In this document: in pieces, positions 46,075 to 54,524 of the stretch
How positions within the stretch are numbered: the stretch's first letter is position 1
Layout of the letters: each line of letters opens with the position of its first letter
NCBI RefSeq assembly: GCF_000013665.1
Contig: NC_007912.1
Location: 372,001 to 436,000, forward strand
DNA from: Saccharophagus degradans 2-40
GTDB lineage: Bacteria > Pseudomonadota > Gammaproteobacteria > Pseudomonadales > Cellvibrionaceae
Direction of reading: 5' to 3'
Length of the DNA: 64,000 nt
Notes under the pieces: generated by a model
The model's input: only the letters and a program-made list of their open reading frames with translations
What the model was told of the DNA's origin: nothing
Database searches by the model: none
Program-made: the position numbers and the translations under genes

Positions 46075-46539
46075 TTATTGCTGCAACCAAGGCCTTGGGT
46101 GGTCTTGTGGTAGGCCTTCCCAGGATTCGATTAGGTCTGTTACATCCAGATCCAAAAGCTCATCGAATTCGTTACTATCGGCATCAAGTGATTTCATATA
46201 GGCGAAATCTTCATCGTATTTAAACTCTATATCGAAGGTGCCGTCGTTGTTAAGGGTGAATTTGTATTTGTTGAAAGGGGTGGCGTTTACTTGAGTTTTC
46301 ATTAAATTAAATAGTGATTTAGTCGCGTCGAAGATCTCCGCGAAAGCCGTGTCTGCTCCATCGTCAATATCAAATTGACCCGCTAATTCGCTCTTTTTAT
46401 AGTAATCCCCCCATTCCGATAATGCGCCACGCTGGCTATAGGAAACAAGAAATTCTGCTTTTTCCCACTCTGGGTCTGGAATAGCCCTTACTATACATTC
46501 AGCAATATATTGATAAATTTCTGCGGTAGAGTTAAACAT
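46075..46539 (-). CDS. YezG-like immunity protein
   Basis: A 154-residue acidic protein resembling the YezG/DUF600 family: a helical start (FNSTAEIYQYIAECIVRAIPD), EWEKAEFLVSYS and the strand segment YKFTLNNDGTFDIEFKYDED. YezG proteins neutralise nuclease toxins. It begins 12 bases after the PAAR-nuclease gene on the same strand, the usual toxin-then-immunity order. That makes protection against the linked nuclease the likely job. Confidence 0.8.
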   Translation of the reverse strand: MFNSTAEIYQYIAECIVRAIPDPEWEKAEFLVSYSQRGALSEWGDYYKKSELAGQFDIDDGADTAFAEIFDATKSLFNLMKTQVNATPFNKYKFTLNNDGTFDIEFKYDEDFAYMKSLDADSNEFDELLDLDVTDLIESWEGLPQDHPRPWLQQ

Positions 46540-46551
46540 TTACTTAATCCT

Positions 46552-47952
46552 TTACTTGTTCTCGAATTTTAGCGGGCGCATATTTTTTCCGTCTATTTTG
46601 GATAAGGTTTTGATCATTGAAGGTGTTTGACTGTCATCATTGTAGGAAATTTGAATTTCTACATCGATTGATTTGTTTTGGCTAAGTTTATGTGCCCAGT
46701 TTCGCTCCATTGCTCGCCAATCGCCATGCCTATTCTGCTCCGCCAATTGCGGCACCAAATTAACCTTCTCCGCAGGCCCTTGAAATAGCGTGGCAATTAA
46801 ATGCCCGCCATCGTATTCTTTTACAGGGCCGCCGTATTTTCGTTGGGTTCTTGGGTTGCGGTGGTTTTTGTCGCGGTCTTTTGGTGTTTTTGCAATAGAA
46901 AGCGCTAACGAGCCTTGCACGCGCACTACTCGGCTAAGGTGGTCGGTTTCGTAACTATATACAACGGGTTGGCCGTCATGTACTACGGTTACGTCGTATA
47001 TTGTGTTGGGTTGTAGTTTTTCGAGCTCTGGGTTCCACGTTCCTTTTTGGCCTTTCTTAGTCGATTTTTGGCCAGCGTTTACGTGTAGTACTGGTTTGGT
47101 TGTGCCGTCGGTACCGTTGCGGTGGGTTTCATGTGCTTGCTTTGCGGCTGCATCCATTTTCGCTTTTATAACTGTTTGTTCATCTAGCGGCATGTTCCCC
47201 AATACTTTATTTGCTGTTTTGTTTTCTGCTGCGCGTGCTTGTGCTAATTGTTCTAAAGTAGTTTGCGGGTCGTCTATTTGTTCGTCTATAAATTCGCTGT
47301 GTTTCGCTAATATTTCGTCATCGTTGCTGCGCGCGTAATCGAGTAGCCAAGCTTTTTGGTAGCGCGTTGATGCGGCGTCTTCGAGTGCTTCTTGTTTCCG
47401 TAATTTTTCGGCTAGCGTGTGGCCGAGTTTTTCTGACTGGCCCGCATTGGGTGACGGTACTGCTTCGTTATTGCTGGTGAAATATTCTTGCCATGCGTGT
47501 ATGCCACCCGCCTCGCCGCGATATTTTACGGCTATGTCAGCTTCCATTACTTGGCGTTCGTAGTCTGATAGTTGTGGAGCATCTAAATTATTAAAGCTGT
47601 CTTCAAAAATTTGCCACTTCTCGTTGTGTTCGGCTTCGCTAATTATAACGTTACCACTGCCGCTGCCCGAGCCGTTGCCAATAAATACGGTGGGTGAACC
47701 CATAAGTAAACGGCCGCCGCAGTTTACGCTATCGCCAACACGCGCTGCATTTTTGCCGTTAATGGTTACCGTAGAGCTGCCAGAGGTAATAGTGCGGATA
47801 CCGGGGTGATGAGGCGCGAGCATGTCGCCTTTTCTTGCTGCAGGGCGACTATTAATTAATACGTTAGCGCTACCGGTAATGACCGGTGTTGGGGGCGAGG
47901 GTGGGTGACCTGTGTCGATATCCCCTAAGCGAGCGGCAGGTTTTGCGGCCAT
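46552..47952 (-). CDS. PAAR-domain nuclease effector (T6SS-type)
   Basis: A 466-residue toxin. Residues 1-95 form a PAAR domain (PAARLGDIDTGHPPSPPTP ... GKNAARVGDSVNCGGRLLMG), which caps the type VI secretion spike. A helical linker follows (about 105-280). The C-terminal part (about 290-466) is a DNA/RNA non-specific endonuclease domain with YDGGHLIATLFQGP (His384) and NLVPQLAEQNRHGDW. It would be fired into rival cells and cut nucleic acid. AAGGAGG precedes the ATG. No secretion genes are in the window, so it is an orphan effector module. Confidence 0.88.
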   Translation of the reverse strand: MAAKPAARLGDIDTGHPPSPPTPVITGSANVLINSRPAARKGDMLAPHHPGIRTITSGSSTVTINGKNAARVGDSVNCGGRLLMGSPTVFIGNGSGSGSGNVIISEAEHNEKWQIFEDSFNNLDAPQLSDYERQVMEADIAVKYRGEAGGIHAWQEYFTSNNEAVPSPNAGQSEKLGHTLAEKLRKQEALEDAASTRYQKAWLLDYARSNDDEILAKHSEFIDEQIDDPQTTLEQLAQARAAENKTANKVLGNMPLDEQTVIKAKMDAAAKQAHETHRNGTDGTTKPVLHVNAGQKSTKKGQKGTWNPELEKLQPNTIYDVTVVHDGQPVVYSYETDHLSRVVRVQGSLALSIAKTPKDRDKNHRNPRTQRKYGGPVKEYDGGHLIATLFQGPAEKVNLVPQLAEQNRHGDWRAMERNWAHKLSQNKSIDVEIQISYNDDSQTPSMIKTLSKIDGKNMRPLKFENK

Positions 47953-48315
47953 GCGATGTACCTCCTTGTAGGCTATGCATTTTGTTGTGCATGGTAGCTA
48001 ATAATTGATTGCCGTGGGTATTTAGCTTTGCGAAAGAGATCACAATTAAGTGTGCTTTTGGCGTGTGGGTAATTTAGCTTTTTATTTTTGGGTTTGAGTG
48101 GGGTTGGGTTTGGGTGGGGTTGGGGCGTTTATTGTTTTTTTTAGAATGCTAGGTGGTTATTTGTGGTTAGCGTTGTGGATTCAGCGGTTTGATGGGGGGC
48201 GAAATTGATATGTTTGCTATACGGGGCGTAGGAGTTGGATTGTAGTGTTGAATAAACTAGCGAGGGTCTAGTGACCTATTAGCTTGGCATTGGCAGGGCG
48301 TTTGGACGGAAGAAT
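47953..48315. other. Upstream region of the effector gene, G-rich
   Basis: This stretch carries six runs of three or four G on the plus strand between 48090 and 48125, each separated by one to seven bases. That meets the usual pattern for a G-quadruplex, on the template strand of the effector gene. No ORF is convincing. Confidence 0.5.
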
Positions 48316-48578
48316 CCAAAAAGCCTAAGGGCTTTTTGGCCCCTGCGGGCTCAGAGTGGCCCGCGAAGCGCTTTGGCCAGCGCGCTTTGCGCTTGTTCAA
48401 AATGCTGCGCATTTAGTTGCTCGGCTCATCCGTGAGCCTCGGCCTTCGGCCCGCCCGTTGGGCGTCTAAAAATGTACCTACATTTTTATCGAACCAGATC
48501 CGTGCTACTGGCTCAAGCACATCCATGTGCTTGCCCCTTCGGGTGCCTGCGGCAGCCCAAAACGTTCCAGACGTTTTG
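48316..48578. repeat. Array of consecutive small hairpins next to tRNA-Phe
   Basis: About a dozen short inverted repeats follow one another with almost no spacing. The clearest stems are ccaaaaagcc/ggctttttgg (48316-48339), aaatgc/gcattt (48400-48414), ggctca/tgagcc (48423-48438), cgccc/gggcg (48452-48464), taaaaatgta/tacattttta (48467-48488), aagcaca/tgtgctt (48515-48532), tgcc/ggca (48544-48554) and caaaacgt/acgttttg (48558-48578). Reading frames across it code only for repeat-derived peptides. Confidence 0.75.
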
Positions 48579-48601
48579 TCATCCGCGACCGAACCCCATC
48601 C

Positions 48602-48632
48602 AAAAAAAAAGCCCAGCATTTCTGCTGAGCTT
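48602..48632 (-). terminator. Terminator of tRNA-Phe
   Basis: On the minus strand aagctcagca-gaaa-tgctgggctt forms a stem with a GNRA-type loop, followed by nine T. It begins 11 bases after the CCA end of the tRNA. Confidence 0.85.
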
Positions 48633-48642
48633 TTGTTTTGGA

Positions 48643-48718
48643 TGGTGCCCGGTCGCGGAATCGAACCACGGACACGGGGATTTTCAATCCCCTGCTCTAC
48701 CGACTGAGCTAACCGGGC
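48643..48718 (-). tRNA. tRNA-Phe (anticodon GAA), CCA encoded
   Basis: A 76-nt tRNA read on the minus strand: acceptor GCCCGGT pairing with ACCGGGC, D-arm TAGCTCAGTCGGTAGAGC, anticodon stem GGGGA/TCCCC with loop TTGAAAA (anticodon GAA), a normal variable loop, T-arm with GGTTCGATTCC, discriminator A and encoded CCA. It is followed by a terminator and by an inverted partial copy of its own 3' end. Confidence 0.97.
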
Positions 48719-48792
48719 TTCTTTCAGGGCTTGGCCGAAAGAGGCGCGTATTAAACCCGTTCAGGAAGCTTTAGTCAAGCCACCTTTTGAAA

Positions 48793-49065
48793 TTACTTTT
48801 CGGGGGCTACGTAGCCTTCTGCTTGGTCGTATTCTTCGCCGCTTAGGAACTTATCCATTTGCTGGTTAAGATATGTACGGTCGGTGAGGTCCATCATGTT
48901 TAGGTGCTTTTCGTTTATTAGCATTGTTTGGTGGCTTAGCCATTCTTGCCATGCTTTTTTGGATACGTTTTCGAATATGTCTTGGCCTTTGGCGCCGGGC
49001 ATGGGGGGAAAGTCCAAGCCTTCTAGCTCTTGTTTAAATTTGCGGCAGTTTACTGTGCGGCTCAT
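48793..49065 (-). CDS. yggX: YggX family Fe(II) trafficking / oxidative damage protection protein
   Basis: A 90-residue protein with the YggX signature: [21 protein letters not shown] with the conserved Cys7, then [30 protein letters not shown] and a [20 protein letters not shown] tail. YggX helps protect iron-sulfur enzymes and handles labile iron in the cytoplasm. Its ATG overlaps the mutY stop by four bases, the conserved gammaproteobacterial arrangement; MutY itself holds a 4Fe-4S cluster. Confidence 0.96.
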   Translation of the reverse strand: MSRTVNCRKFKQELEGLDFPPMPGAKGQDIFENVSKKAWQEWLSHQTMLINEKHLNMMDLTDRTYLNQQMDKFLSGEEYDQAEGYVAPEK

Positions 49066-50129
49066 GGGGTCTCCGAGTGGTGTTGTTTTACCAGTTGCAG
49101 TAGTTTTTTAACCGGTGCAGCAAGGCCAAGGGCCTGCGGGGTGTGTAGCTTATACCAAACGCAATCGCTTTGTTCCATTACCTGCACGGGTGCGCGTTTT
49201 AAGTCTAGCAAGTGGGCGCTTATATCTAGGTGGTAATGGCTAAAGGTGTGGCGCAATTGGGCTATTTGTTGGTGCTGTGTTACTTCGCCGTAGGTGGCTA
49301 AGGTGTGTTCTAGCGGGCTTTGTTCTGGCTCTATTTCTGGCAGGCTCCACAGGCCGCCCCATATGCCTTGCTGTGGGCGCTGCTGTAAAAATATATCGCC
49401 TGTGGGGCTGCGTAGCATAAGCATGTTTACCGCTTTTACGGGCATGAGTTTTTTAGGCTTTTTGCCGGGGTAGTCTAGCGGGTTGCCTTGGGCATAGGCT
49501 TGGCAGCTTTGGGCTACGGGGCAGGCGTGGCATTGGGGTTTGCTGCGTGTGCATAGGGTTGCGCCTAGATCCATTATGGCTTGGGTGTAGTCGCGGCAGC
49601 GTTTTTGCGGCATGTGGCTGTGGGCGTGTTGCCACAGGATGTTTTCTACCGGTTTTTGCCCAGGCCAGCCTTCTACGGTGTGGTGGCGGGCAAGTACGCG
49701 TTTTACGTTGCCGTCCAGTATGGCGGTGGGGTGTTCAAAGGCTATGCTGGCTATGGCGGCGGCGGTGCTTGGGCCTATGCCGGGCAGGCTGGCCAGCTCT
49801 TCTACGGTGTTTGGGAATTCGCCGTTGTAGTTTTCCCAAATGGTTTGTGCGCATTTGTGTAGGTTGCGGGCGCGGGCGTAGTAGCCTAGGCCTGTCCATA
49901 GGTGCAGCACGTCATCTTGTGGGGCTTTGGCTAAATCTAATAGGTTTGGGAAGCGCTCTAAAAAGCGATTGAAGTAGGGTATTACTGTTTCTACTTGGGT
50001 TTGCTGTAGCATAATTTCAGATAGCCACACGCGGTAGGGCGTAATGGGCTGCTGCCACGGCAGGTTTTTGCGGCCGTGTTTATCAAACCAAGCCAGTAGC
50101 TTGTGGGCAAATGGGTGTGTTTGCTTCAT
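49062..50129 (-). CDS. mutY: A/G-specific adenine glycosylase MutY
   Basis: A 355-residue base-excision repair enzyme that removes adenine mispaired with 8-oxoguanine. It has the helix-hairpin-helix [12 protein letters not shown], catalytic Asp in [13 protein letters not shown], a 4Fe-4S cluster motif C-x6-C-x2-C-x5-C ([17 protein letters not shown]) and a C-terminal NUDIX-like 8-oxoG recognition domain (about 230-350, [19 protein letters not shown]). It is co-transcribed with yggX and divergent from gcvT. Confidence 0.97.
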   Translation of the reverse strand: MKQTHPFAHKLLAWFDKHGRKNLPWQQPITPYRVWLSEIMLQQTQVETVIPYFNRFLERFPNLLDLAKAPQDDVLHLWTGLGYYARARNLHKCAQTIWENYNGEFPNTVEELASLPGIGPSTAAAIASIAFEHPTAILDGNVKRVLARHHTVEGWPGQKPVENILWQHAHSHMPQKRCRDYTQAIMDLGATLCTRSKPQCHACPVAQSCQAYAQGNPLDYPGKKPKKLMPVKAVNMLMLRSPTGDIFLQQRPQQGIWGGLWSLPEIEPEQSPLEHTLATYGEVTQHQQIAQLRHTFSHYHLDISAHLLDLKRAPVQVMEQSDCVWYKLHTPQALGLAAPVKKLLQLVKQHHSETP

Positions 50130-50218
50130 AGGGGTATCTGGTTGCTGTGCTTTACTTGGGGCATGCCAAGGGGAGTGCGCGTTTTACCACATAGTTGCGC
50201 GGTATCACAGGTTTGGTT

Positions 50219-50246
50219 TTGTGCGGCCACCATAAACCGGTACAAT
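50219..50246 (+). promoter_or_regulatory. Sigma70-type promoter before gcvT
   Basis: TTGTGC (50219-50224) and TACAAT (50241-50246) with a 16-base spacer. The start would be near 50253, about 60 bases before gcvT. No glycine riboswitch structure was recognised in the short leader. Confidence 0.5.
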
Positions 50247-50314
50247 GCGCGCCTGCATAAAAGGCGTTTTAATGCGCTGGCACTCACCCACGGTAGATTC
50301 TACGGAACAAGCTT

Positions 50315-51406
50315 ATGCTTAATGAAACAGTTTTAGCGCCACTACACCGCGAAATTGGTGGCAAGATGGTCGATTTTGGTGGCTGGGATATGCCATTGCA
50401 TTACGGGTCGCAGGTTGAAGAGCATCAAAAAGTGCGTACCGATGCCGGTATGTTTGATGTTTCTCACATGACTGTAGTGGATGTGACCGGCGCTGGTGCT
50501 AAGACGTTTTTACAGTATGTGTTGGCTAACGATGTGGCCAAGCTTACCAAGAATGGTAAGGCGTTGTATTCGGGCATGCTTAACCATGAGGGTGGCGTGG
50601 TTGATGATTTGATTGTGTACCTTATGGAGTGGGGGTACCGCGTTGTAGTGAACTGCGCTACCCGCGAAAAAGATTTAGCCTGGATGGTCGAGCACGCAAA
50701 AGGGTTTGAGGTTGCGCTAAACGAGCGCGACGATTTGGCGATGATTGCGGTGCAAGGCCCTGCTGCACGCGAGAAAACGGCGCAAATTTTGCCCGAATTG
50801 TTAACTATGGATTTAGATATATTCCAAGGCGCCGATGTAGCCGCGCTGGGCGATGTAACTTTTTTTGTGGCGCGCACTGGTTACACCGGTGAAGACGGTT
50901 ACGAAATTATGCTGCCCACTAGCGATGCCGATGCGTTTTGGCGTGCGCTTATGGCGGTGGGTGTAGCGCCTTGCGGTTTGGGTGCGCGCGATACATTGCG
51001 TTTAGAGGCGGGTATGAATTTGTACGGCCACGAGATGGACGATAACACCTCGCCGCTGGTGGCCAATATGGCGTGGACGATTGCTTGGCAGCCAGAAGAG
51101 CGCAATTTTATTGGTCGCGAGGCGATTAGCGCCGAGAAAGCGGCGGGCGTTACCCATAAGTTGGTGGGCCTAGTGTTGCAAGATCGCGGTGTGCTGCGCG
51201 CAGAGCAGGTTGTAACCTGTGAAGGCGTAGAGGGCGAGGGTGTAATTACCAGCGGTACTTTTTCGCCTACATTAAGTAAATCTGTGGCGCTTGCGCGCGT
51301 ACCGGTGGCTTTTAGCGGTGAGTGCACAGTGGCTGTGCGCAATAAGCAGTTAAAAGCGTTGGTGGTTAAGCCTAGTTTTGTGCGTTTGGGTAAGGCTTTG
51401 GTTTAA
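50315..51406 (+). CDS. gcvT: Glycine cleavage system aminomethyltransferase (T protein)
   Basis: A 363-residue T protein, the normal length. It begins [31 protein letters not shown] and has the folate-binding core ([43 protein letters not shown]). It transfers the methylene group from the aminomethyl-lipoyl H protein to tetrahydrofolate and releases ammonia. gcvH follows after 210 bases on the same strand; gcvP is not in the window. Confidence 0.97.
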   Translation: MLNETVLAPLHREIGGKMVDFGGWDMPLHYGSQVEEHQKVRTDAGMFDVSHMTVVDVTGAGAKTFLQYVLANDVAKLTKNGKALYSGMLNHEGGVVDDLIVYLMEWGYRVVVNCATREKDLAWMVEHAKGFEVALNERDDLAMIAVQGPAAREKTAQILPELLTMDLDIFQGADVAALGDVTFFVARTGYTGEDGYEIMLPTSDADAFWRALMAVGVAPCGLGARDTLRLEAGMNLYGHEMDDNTSPLVANMAWTIAWQPEERNFIGREAISAEKAAGVTHKLVGLVLQDRGVLRAEQVVTCEGVEGEGVITSGTFSPTLSKSVALARVPVAFSGECTVAVRNKQLKALVVKPSFVRLGKALV

Positions 51407-51616
51407 TTTTTTGCTCTTAACCAAGCAATAGCTGTTTGGTTATGCCATAAGGTAATGGTTTATGGCTGTATCTTTGATATAGAATATTGGGCATTAAGTC
51501 ATTAACGTCGGCAACACATTACGTTAAATTTAAAACGAGTAAAGTTTAGTTATTAGCGAGTGCATTAGTTGCTGGCTAATAAGGAATTCAAACCATCGGG
51601 TGTAAGGACTCTGATA

Positions 51617-52009
51617 ATGAGCGAATTGCGAAGCGAATTGAAATACCTAGAGAGTCACGAGTGGGCTCGAGTTGAAGAAGACGGTACGGTAACTATTGGT
51701 ATTACCGACCACGCTCAAGAAGCCTTGGGTGATGTAGTGTTTGTAGAAGTGCCAGAGGTGGGCAGCCAAGTATCTATTGGCGAAGAAGCCGGTGTGGTTG
51801 AATCTGTTAAAGCTGCTTCCGATATTTACTCGCCCGTTTCTGGTGAAGTAATTGCCGTTAACGAAGCCTTGGAAGATGCCCCCGAAACTGTAAACAGCTC
51901 GCCTTACGACGATGGTTGGTTCTTTAAAGTTAAGCCAGATGATTTAGATGAGCTAGAAAAAGCGCTTTCTATGGAAGATTACAAAGCTGCTATTGAAAGC
52001 GACGACTAA
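51617..52009 (+). CDS. gcvH: Glycine cleavage system H protein
   Basis: A 130-residue lipoyl carrier protein. The lipoylated lysine is Lys65 in [18 protein letters not shown]. The start [26 protein letters not shown] region is typical. An in-frame start at 51569 exists, but TAAGGA before the ATG at 51617 and family length favour the latter. It shuttles the aminomethyl group between the P, T and L proteins. Confidence 0.97.
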   Translation: MSELRSELKYLESHEWARVEEDGTVTIGITDHAQEALGDVVFVEVPEVGSQVSIGEEAGVVESVKAASDIYSPVSGEVIAVNEALEDAPETVNSSPYDDGWFFKVKPDDLDELEKALSMEDYKAAIESDD

Positions 52010-52035
52010 TTACTAGTTCGCTGTATGTAGTACTT

Positions 52036-52062
52036 AAAAGCCGGCTATATGCCGGTTTTTTT
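52036..52062 (+). terminator. Terminator of gcvH
   Basis: Stem aagccggc / gccggttt with one G-T pair and a tata-type loop, followed by seven T, about 30 bases after the gcvH stop. Confidence 0.85.
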
Positions 52063-52095
52063 GCGCGTAATGGTTATGTGTAAGTGCCGCAAAAC

Positions 52096-52132
52096 AAAAA
52101 GGCTTGAGACGTTGCCATCTCAAGCCTTTTTT
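52096..52132. terminator. Bidirectional terminator between gcvH and the PstS-like gene
   Basis: A perfect 14-bp stem (aaaaaggcttgaga / tctcaagccttttt) with an eight-base loop. The A and T runs on both flanks let it end transcripts from either side. Confidence 0.85.
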
Positions 52133-52154
52133 AGTGCCTTTGGCTAGCGCAGGG

Positions 52155-52580
52155 TTAGAAAGTTAATGCAACTTTCACCGAGCTATCCACGTTGGCTGCA
52201 TCTATGTAGCCAATCATATTGGGGTTAGAGGCAACTAGCTTTTTAATTTCGTCTTCGCTGCTTACTTCCTGTGGGGGTGTACCCTTGCCGGTAAATACCA
52301 GTTTGGACCAGTAGGATTTAAGCTGGCTAGCCGATTTGCCGATAATGCCATCGTCGAAAGCGGTGCGCACAATAGAGCCTTCTGCTTGGTTTACTGGCAC
52401 TGCGGTAGCGCCACCAGGGAAGGATTTTGCTTTACCCAAAAAGATACGGCTCACTTCATCTGCGTCTAGTGCGGCGCCATTGGATGGGTGAACGATAATT
52501 GCGATATCCGCCAAGCTTTGCACGCTAAACAAGGTGCCAGCGAGGAAGATAGTCATGCCGATTAAGTGTTTAATTCTCAT
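52155..52580 (-). CDS. Small PstS-like periplasmic substrate-binding protein (copy A)
   Basis: A 141-residue secreted protein with a signal peptide ending at SLADIAII. It matches the short, single-lobe version of phosphate-binding PBP-like domains: IIVHPSNGAALDADEVSRIFLGK, a central LKSYWSKLVFTGKGTPPQE and an ending IGYIDAANVDSSVKV. It follows the porin gene by 11 bases, so the two form an operon. A close paralogue lies at 54038-54454. Phosphate is the likely ligand from family membership, but the short form may bind something else. Confidence 0.8.
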   Translation of the reverse strand: MRIKHLIGMTIFLAGTLFSVQSLADIAIIVHPSNGAALDADEVSRIFLGKAKSFPGGATAVPVNQAEGSIVRTAFDDGIIGKSASQLKSYWSKLVFTGKGTPPQEVSSEDEIKKLVASNPNMIGYIDAANVDSSVKVALTF

Positions 52581-52591
52581 GATAGTCCCCC

Positions 52592-53788
52592 TTAGAATAC
52601 GGTGCTGATTGCGAAGCGGAGTAGGCTGTCAGTACGTTCGTAGTGATTGGCGTTGTGCACTGTGTACTCAACTTTAAAAGCTGCCGATGAGTGGAAATCC
52701 CAGCGAATACCAGCAGTAACATAGTCGTTATCGACGATTAAATCTTTGTTGTTGAATACACCATCTGTAGTGAAAATTAACTCAGCAAGACCTGCATTAC
52801 TGCGATATGGGTCGATAAAGCTTGTGCTTGAAGCTTCGTTTTCGTCTACACCGTAAGTTATATGCGGAGTTACATCGCCAAAGCGCTTACCTAAAGAGAA
52901 GTAATAGGATGTTTGTTTGGCAGGCAGGTTGGTGCCCTCTACCGTAATTTCGGTGTATTCAGTAATGGCGAGCCAATTACCATTATCGTAAGTTGCACCA
53001 AAGCCAACGAAACTACCCTTGTTATCTTCGTCGCTGGCAAGAATTTGTTCGCTAAAATCTTGACCAACGGCAGTTTGCCAGTTTGCTACTAGTGGCTCTA
53101 GCTCTGGTACGCTGTACTGCAGGTTTGCACTTGCGTAGCCAGCACGCAAAGAAAAGTCTGAAAAGTTAAGTGTCCAAGCTGCGCTGTACATGTCGGATAG
53201 GTCTGCGTCGCGAGGTCGGTCGAGTTGTAAGTCTTCTTTAATGCGACCAGTTACAAAGTGTAATGTGGAGTCGGCGCTACCGAGCTGGTGAGTAATAATT
53301 GCACCAATACCATTTGTTGAATCAAATGGTAGGCTGTATGCGCCTTCTGGTGGGGTAATCCAGTGGTAGGCGTAGCTCACATCTAGGTAATCTGAGAATA
53401 CGTAGAATGGCATACGTTGACGGCCGGCTATAAGTTTAACGTTGTCGTTAATTTCATAACCGATGTAAGCCCAAGCTAATTTTGCATTCCACTGGTCTGA
53501 GCCGCGAGCAATAACCTGAGCGGTTGCACTTAAGCCGTCACCTAAATCTGAAGATGCCTGCAGCGCGAGTAATGAGTTGTTTTCATAGTCGAGCTGATCG
53601 TCGTACCCAAATAAACGGCTAGGCTGGCTTGAAAATGGATCTGCACTCAGATCAAGGCCTGGTTCATCGTCTATGCTTGCAACCCCCCCAGCCAATGTCG
53701 CAAACCCGTTAAAGGTCACTTCCGCTTGGGCCGATGCAGCTGCTAAGCCTATGCCGCACGCAAAAAAGAGTTTCTTCCTAGTATTCAT
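52592..53788 (-). CDS. Outer-membrane porin-like beta-barrel protein
   Basis: A 398-residue protein with a signal peptide ending ASAQA. Alternating hydrophobic strands run throughout (LLALQASSDLGDGLSATAQVIARG, WNAKLAWAYIGYEI, VKLIAGRQRMPFYVF) and it ends with the C-terminal aromatic residue (LLRFAISTVF), the outer-membrane insertion signal. It resembles porins found next to PstS-like genes in gammaproteobacteria. It would give solute entry, perhaps of phosphate, across the outer membrane (inference from the neighbour). Confidence 0.82.
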   Translation of the reverse strand: MNTRKKLFFACGIGLAAASAQAEVTFNGFATLAGGVASIDDEPGLDLSADPFSSQPSRLFGYDDQLDYENNSLLALQASSDLGDGLSATAQVIARGSDQWNAKLAWAYIGYEINDNVKLIAGRQRMPFYVFSDYLDVSYAYHWITPPEGAYSLPFDSTNGIGAIITHQLGSADSTLHFVTGRIKEDLQLDRPRDADLSDMYSAAWTLNFSDFSLRAGYASANLQYSVPELEPLVANWQTAVGQDFSEQILASDEDNKGSFVGFGATYDNGNWLAITEYTEITVEGTNLPAKQTSYYFSLGKRFGDVTPHITYGVDENEASSTSFIDPYRSNAGLAELIFTTDGVFNNKDLIVDNDYVTAGIRWDFHSSAAFKVEYTVHNANHYERTDSLLRFAISTVF

Positions 53789-54037
53789 GGTTTCTTGCCT
53801 CGTTTATAAACATGTTAATTTGTAATCAATTTTTCGCGCATTATACACGGAACTGCAAATCAATTTGGTTACGGATAACCCCTGTTTTTAGCGTAAATTT
53901 ATGTAAATTTTAATCGTTTTGGGAGCGTGTTAATGGAAAAAGCTCAATTGCGGTTTGAGCTTTGTAAAAGCCGTGAGCGATGTTGTTTTTTCGCTAAATA
54001 TTGGTGCATGGTTAAATTTTAACTCTTGAGGTTTAGA

Positions 54038-54454
54038 TTAAAACTTAAGCAGCACTTTAACGCTGTCGTCTACCAGCGATGCGTCCACATAGCCAATAAT
54101 GCTTGGGTTGGCGGCTACCAATTGTTTTACTTCGGCATCACTCTGCACTTCTTGTGGGGGTGTGCCCTTGCCGGTAAACATAAGTTTGGACCAGTAGGAT
54201 TTTATTTGAGAAGACGATTTACCCAGTACAGACTCGTCAAAGGCGGCGCGCACGGGCGAGCCTTCGAGCTGGTTAATGGCAATAATGGTTCCGCCGTCGG
54301 GGTAGGATTTAACCTTGCCTAAAAATATTTTACTTATGGCGGTTTGATCCAGCGGGTTGGTATTGGAAGGGTGCGTGATAATGGCTATGTCGGCCAAGCT
54401 ACCCATACTGAAAATGACGAGCCCTAATACTGTGGCAAGCTTGAGTAATTTCAT
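54038..54454 (-). CDS. Small PstS-like periplasmic protein (copy B)
   Basis: A 138-residue paralogue of the gene at 52155-52580. It shares ADIAII-HPSN, FLGK-KS, KSYWSKL-FTGKGTPPQEV and IGY-DA, over half of all residues by eye. A signal peptide ends at SLA. It lies 70 bases after the chemoreceptor gene on the same strand, so it could be co-transcribed with it and act as a binding protein presenting ligand to the receptor (inference). Confidence 0.8.
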   Translation of the reverse strand: MKLLKLATVLGLVIFSMGSLADIAIITHPSNTNPLDQTAISKIFLGKVKSYPDGGTIIAINQLEGSPVRAAFDESVLGKSSSQIKSYWSKLMFTGKGTPPQEVQSDAEVKQLVAANPSIIGYVDASLVDDSVKVLLKF

Positions 54455-54524
54455 TGTTAATCCCTTGGGTTGCGCTAGCGCATTGGCAAATTATGTTTGC
54501 AGGTAATGTTCGCGCAGCGTGATG

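Noticed and set aside
48413..48774. Several short frames across the hairpin array and tRNA-Phe
   Set aside because: They code for repeat- and tRNA-derived peptides and have no ribosome binding sites; the region is better explained as hairpins plus a tRNA.
50130..50314. Glycine riboswitch before gcvT
   Set aside because: The leader after the likely promoter is only about 60 bases and shows no glycine aptamer features.
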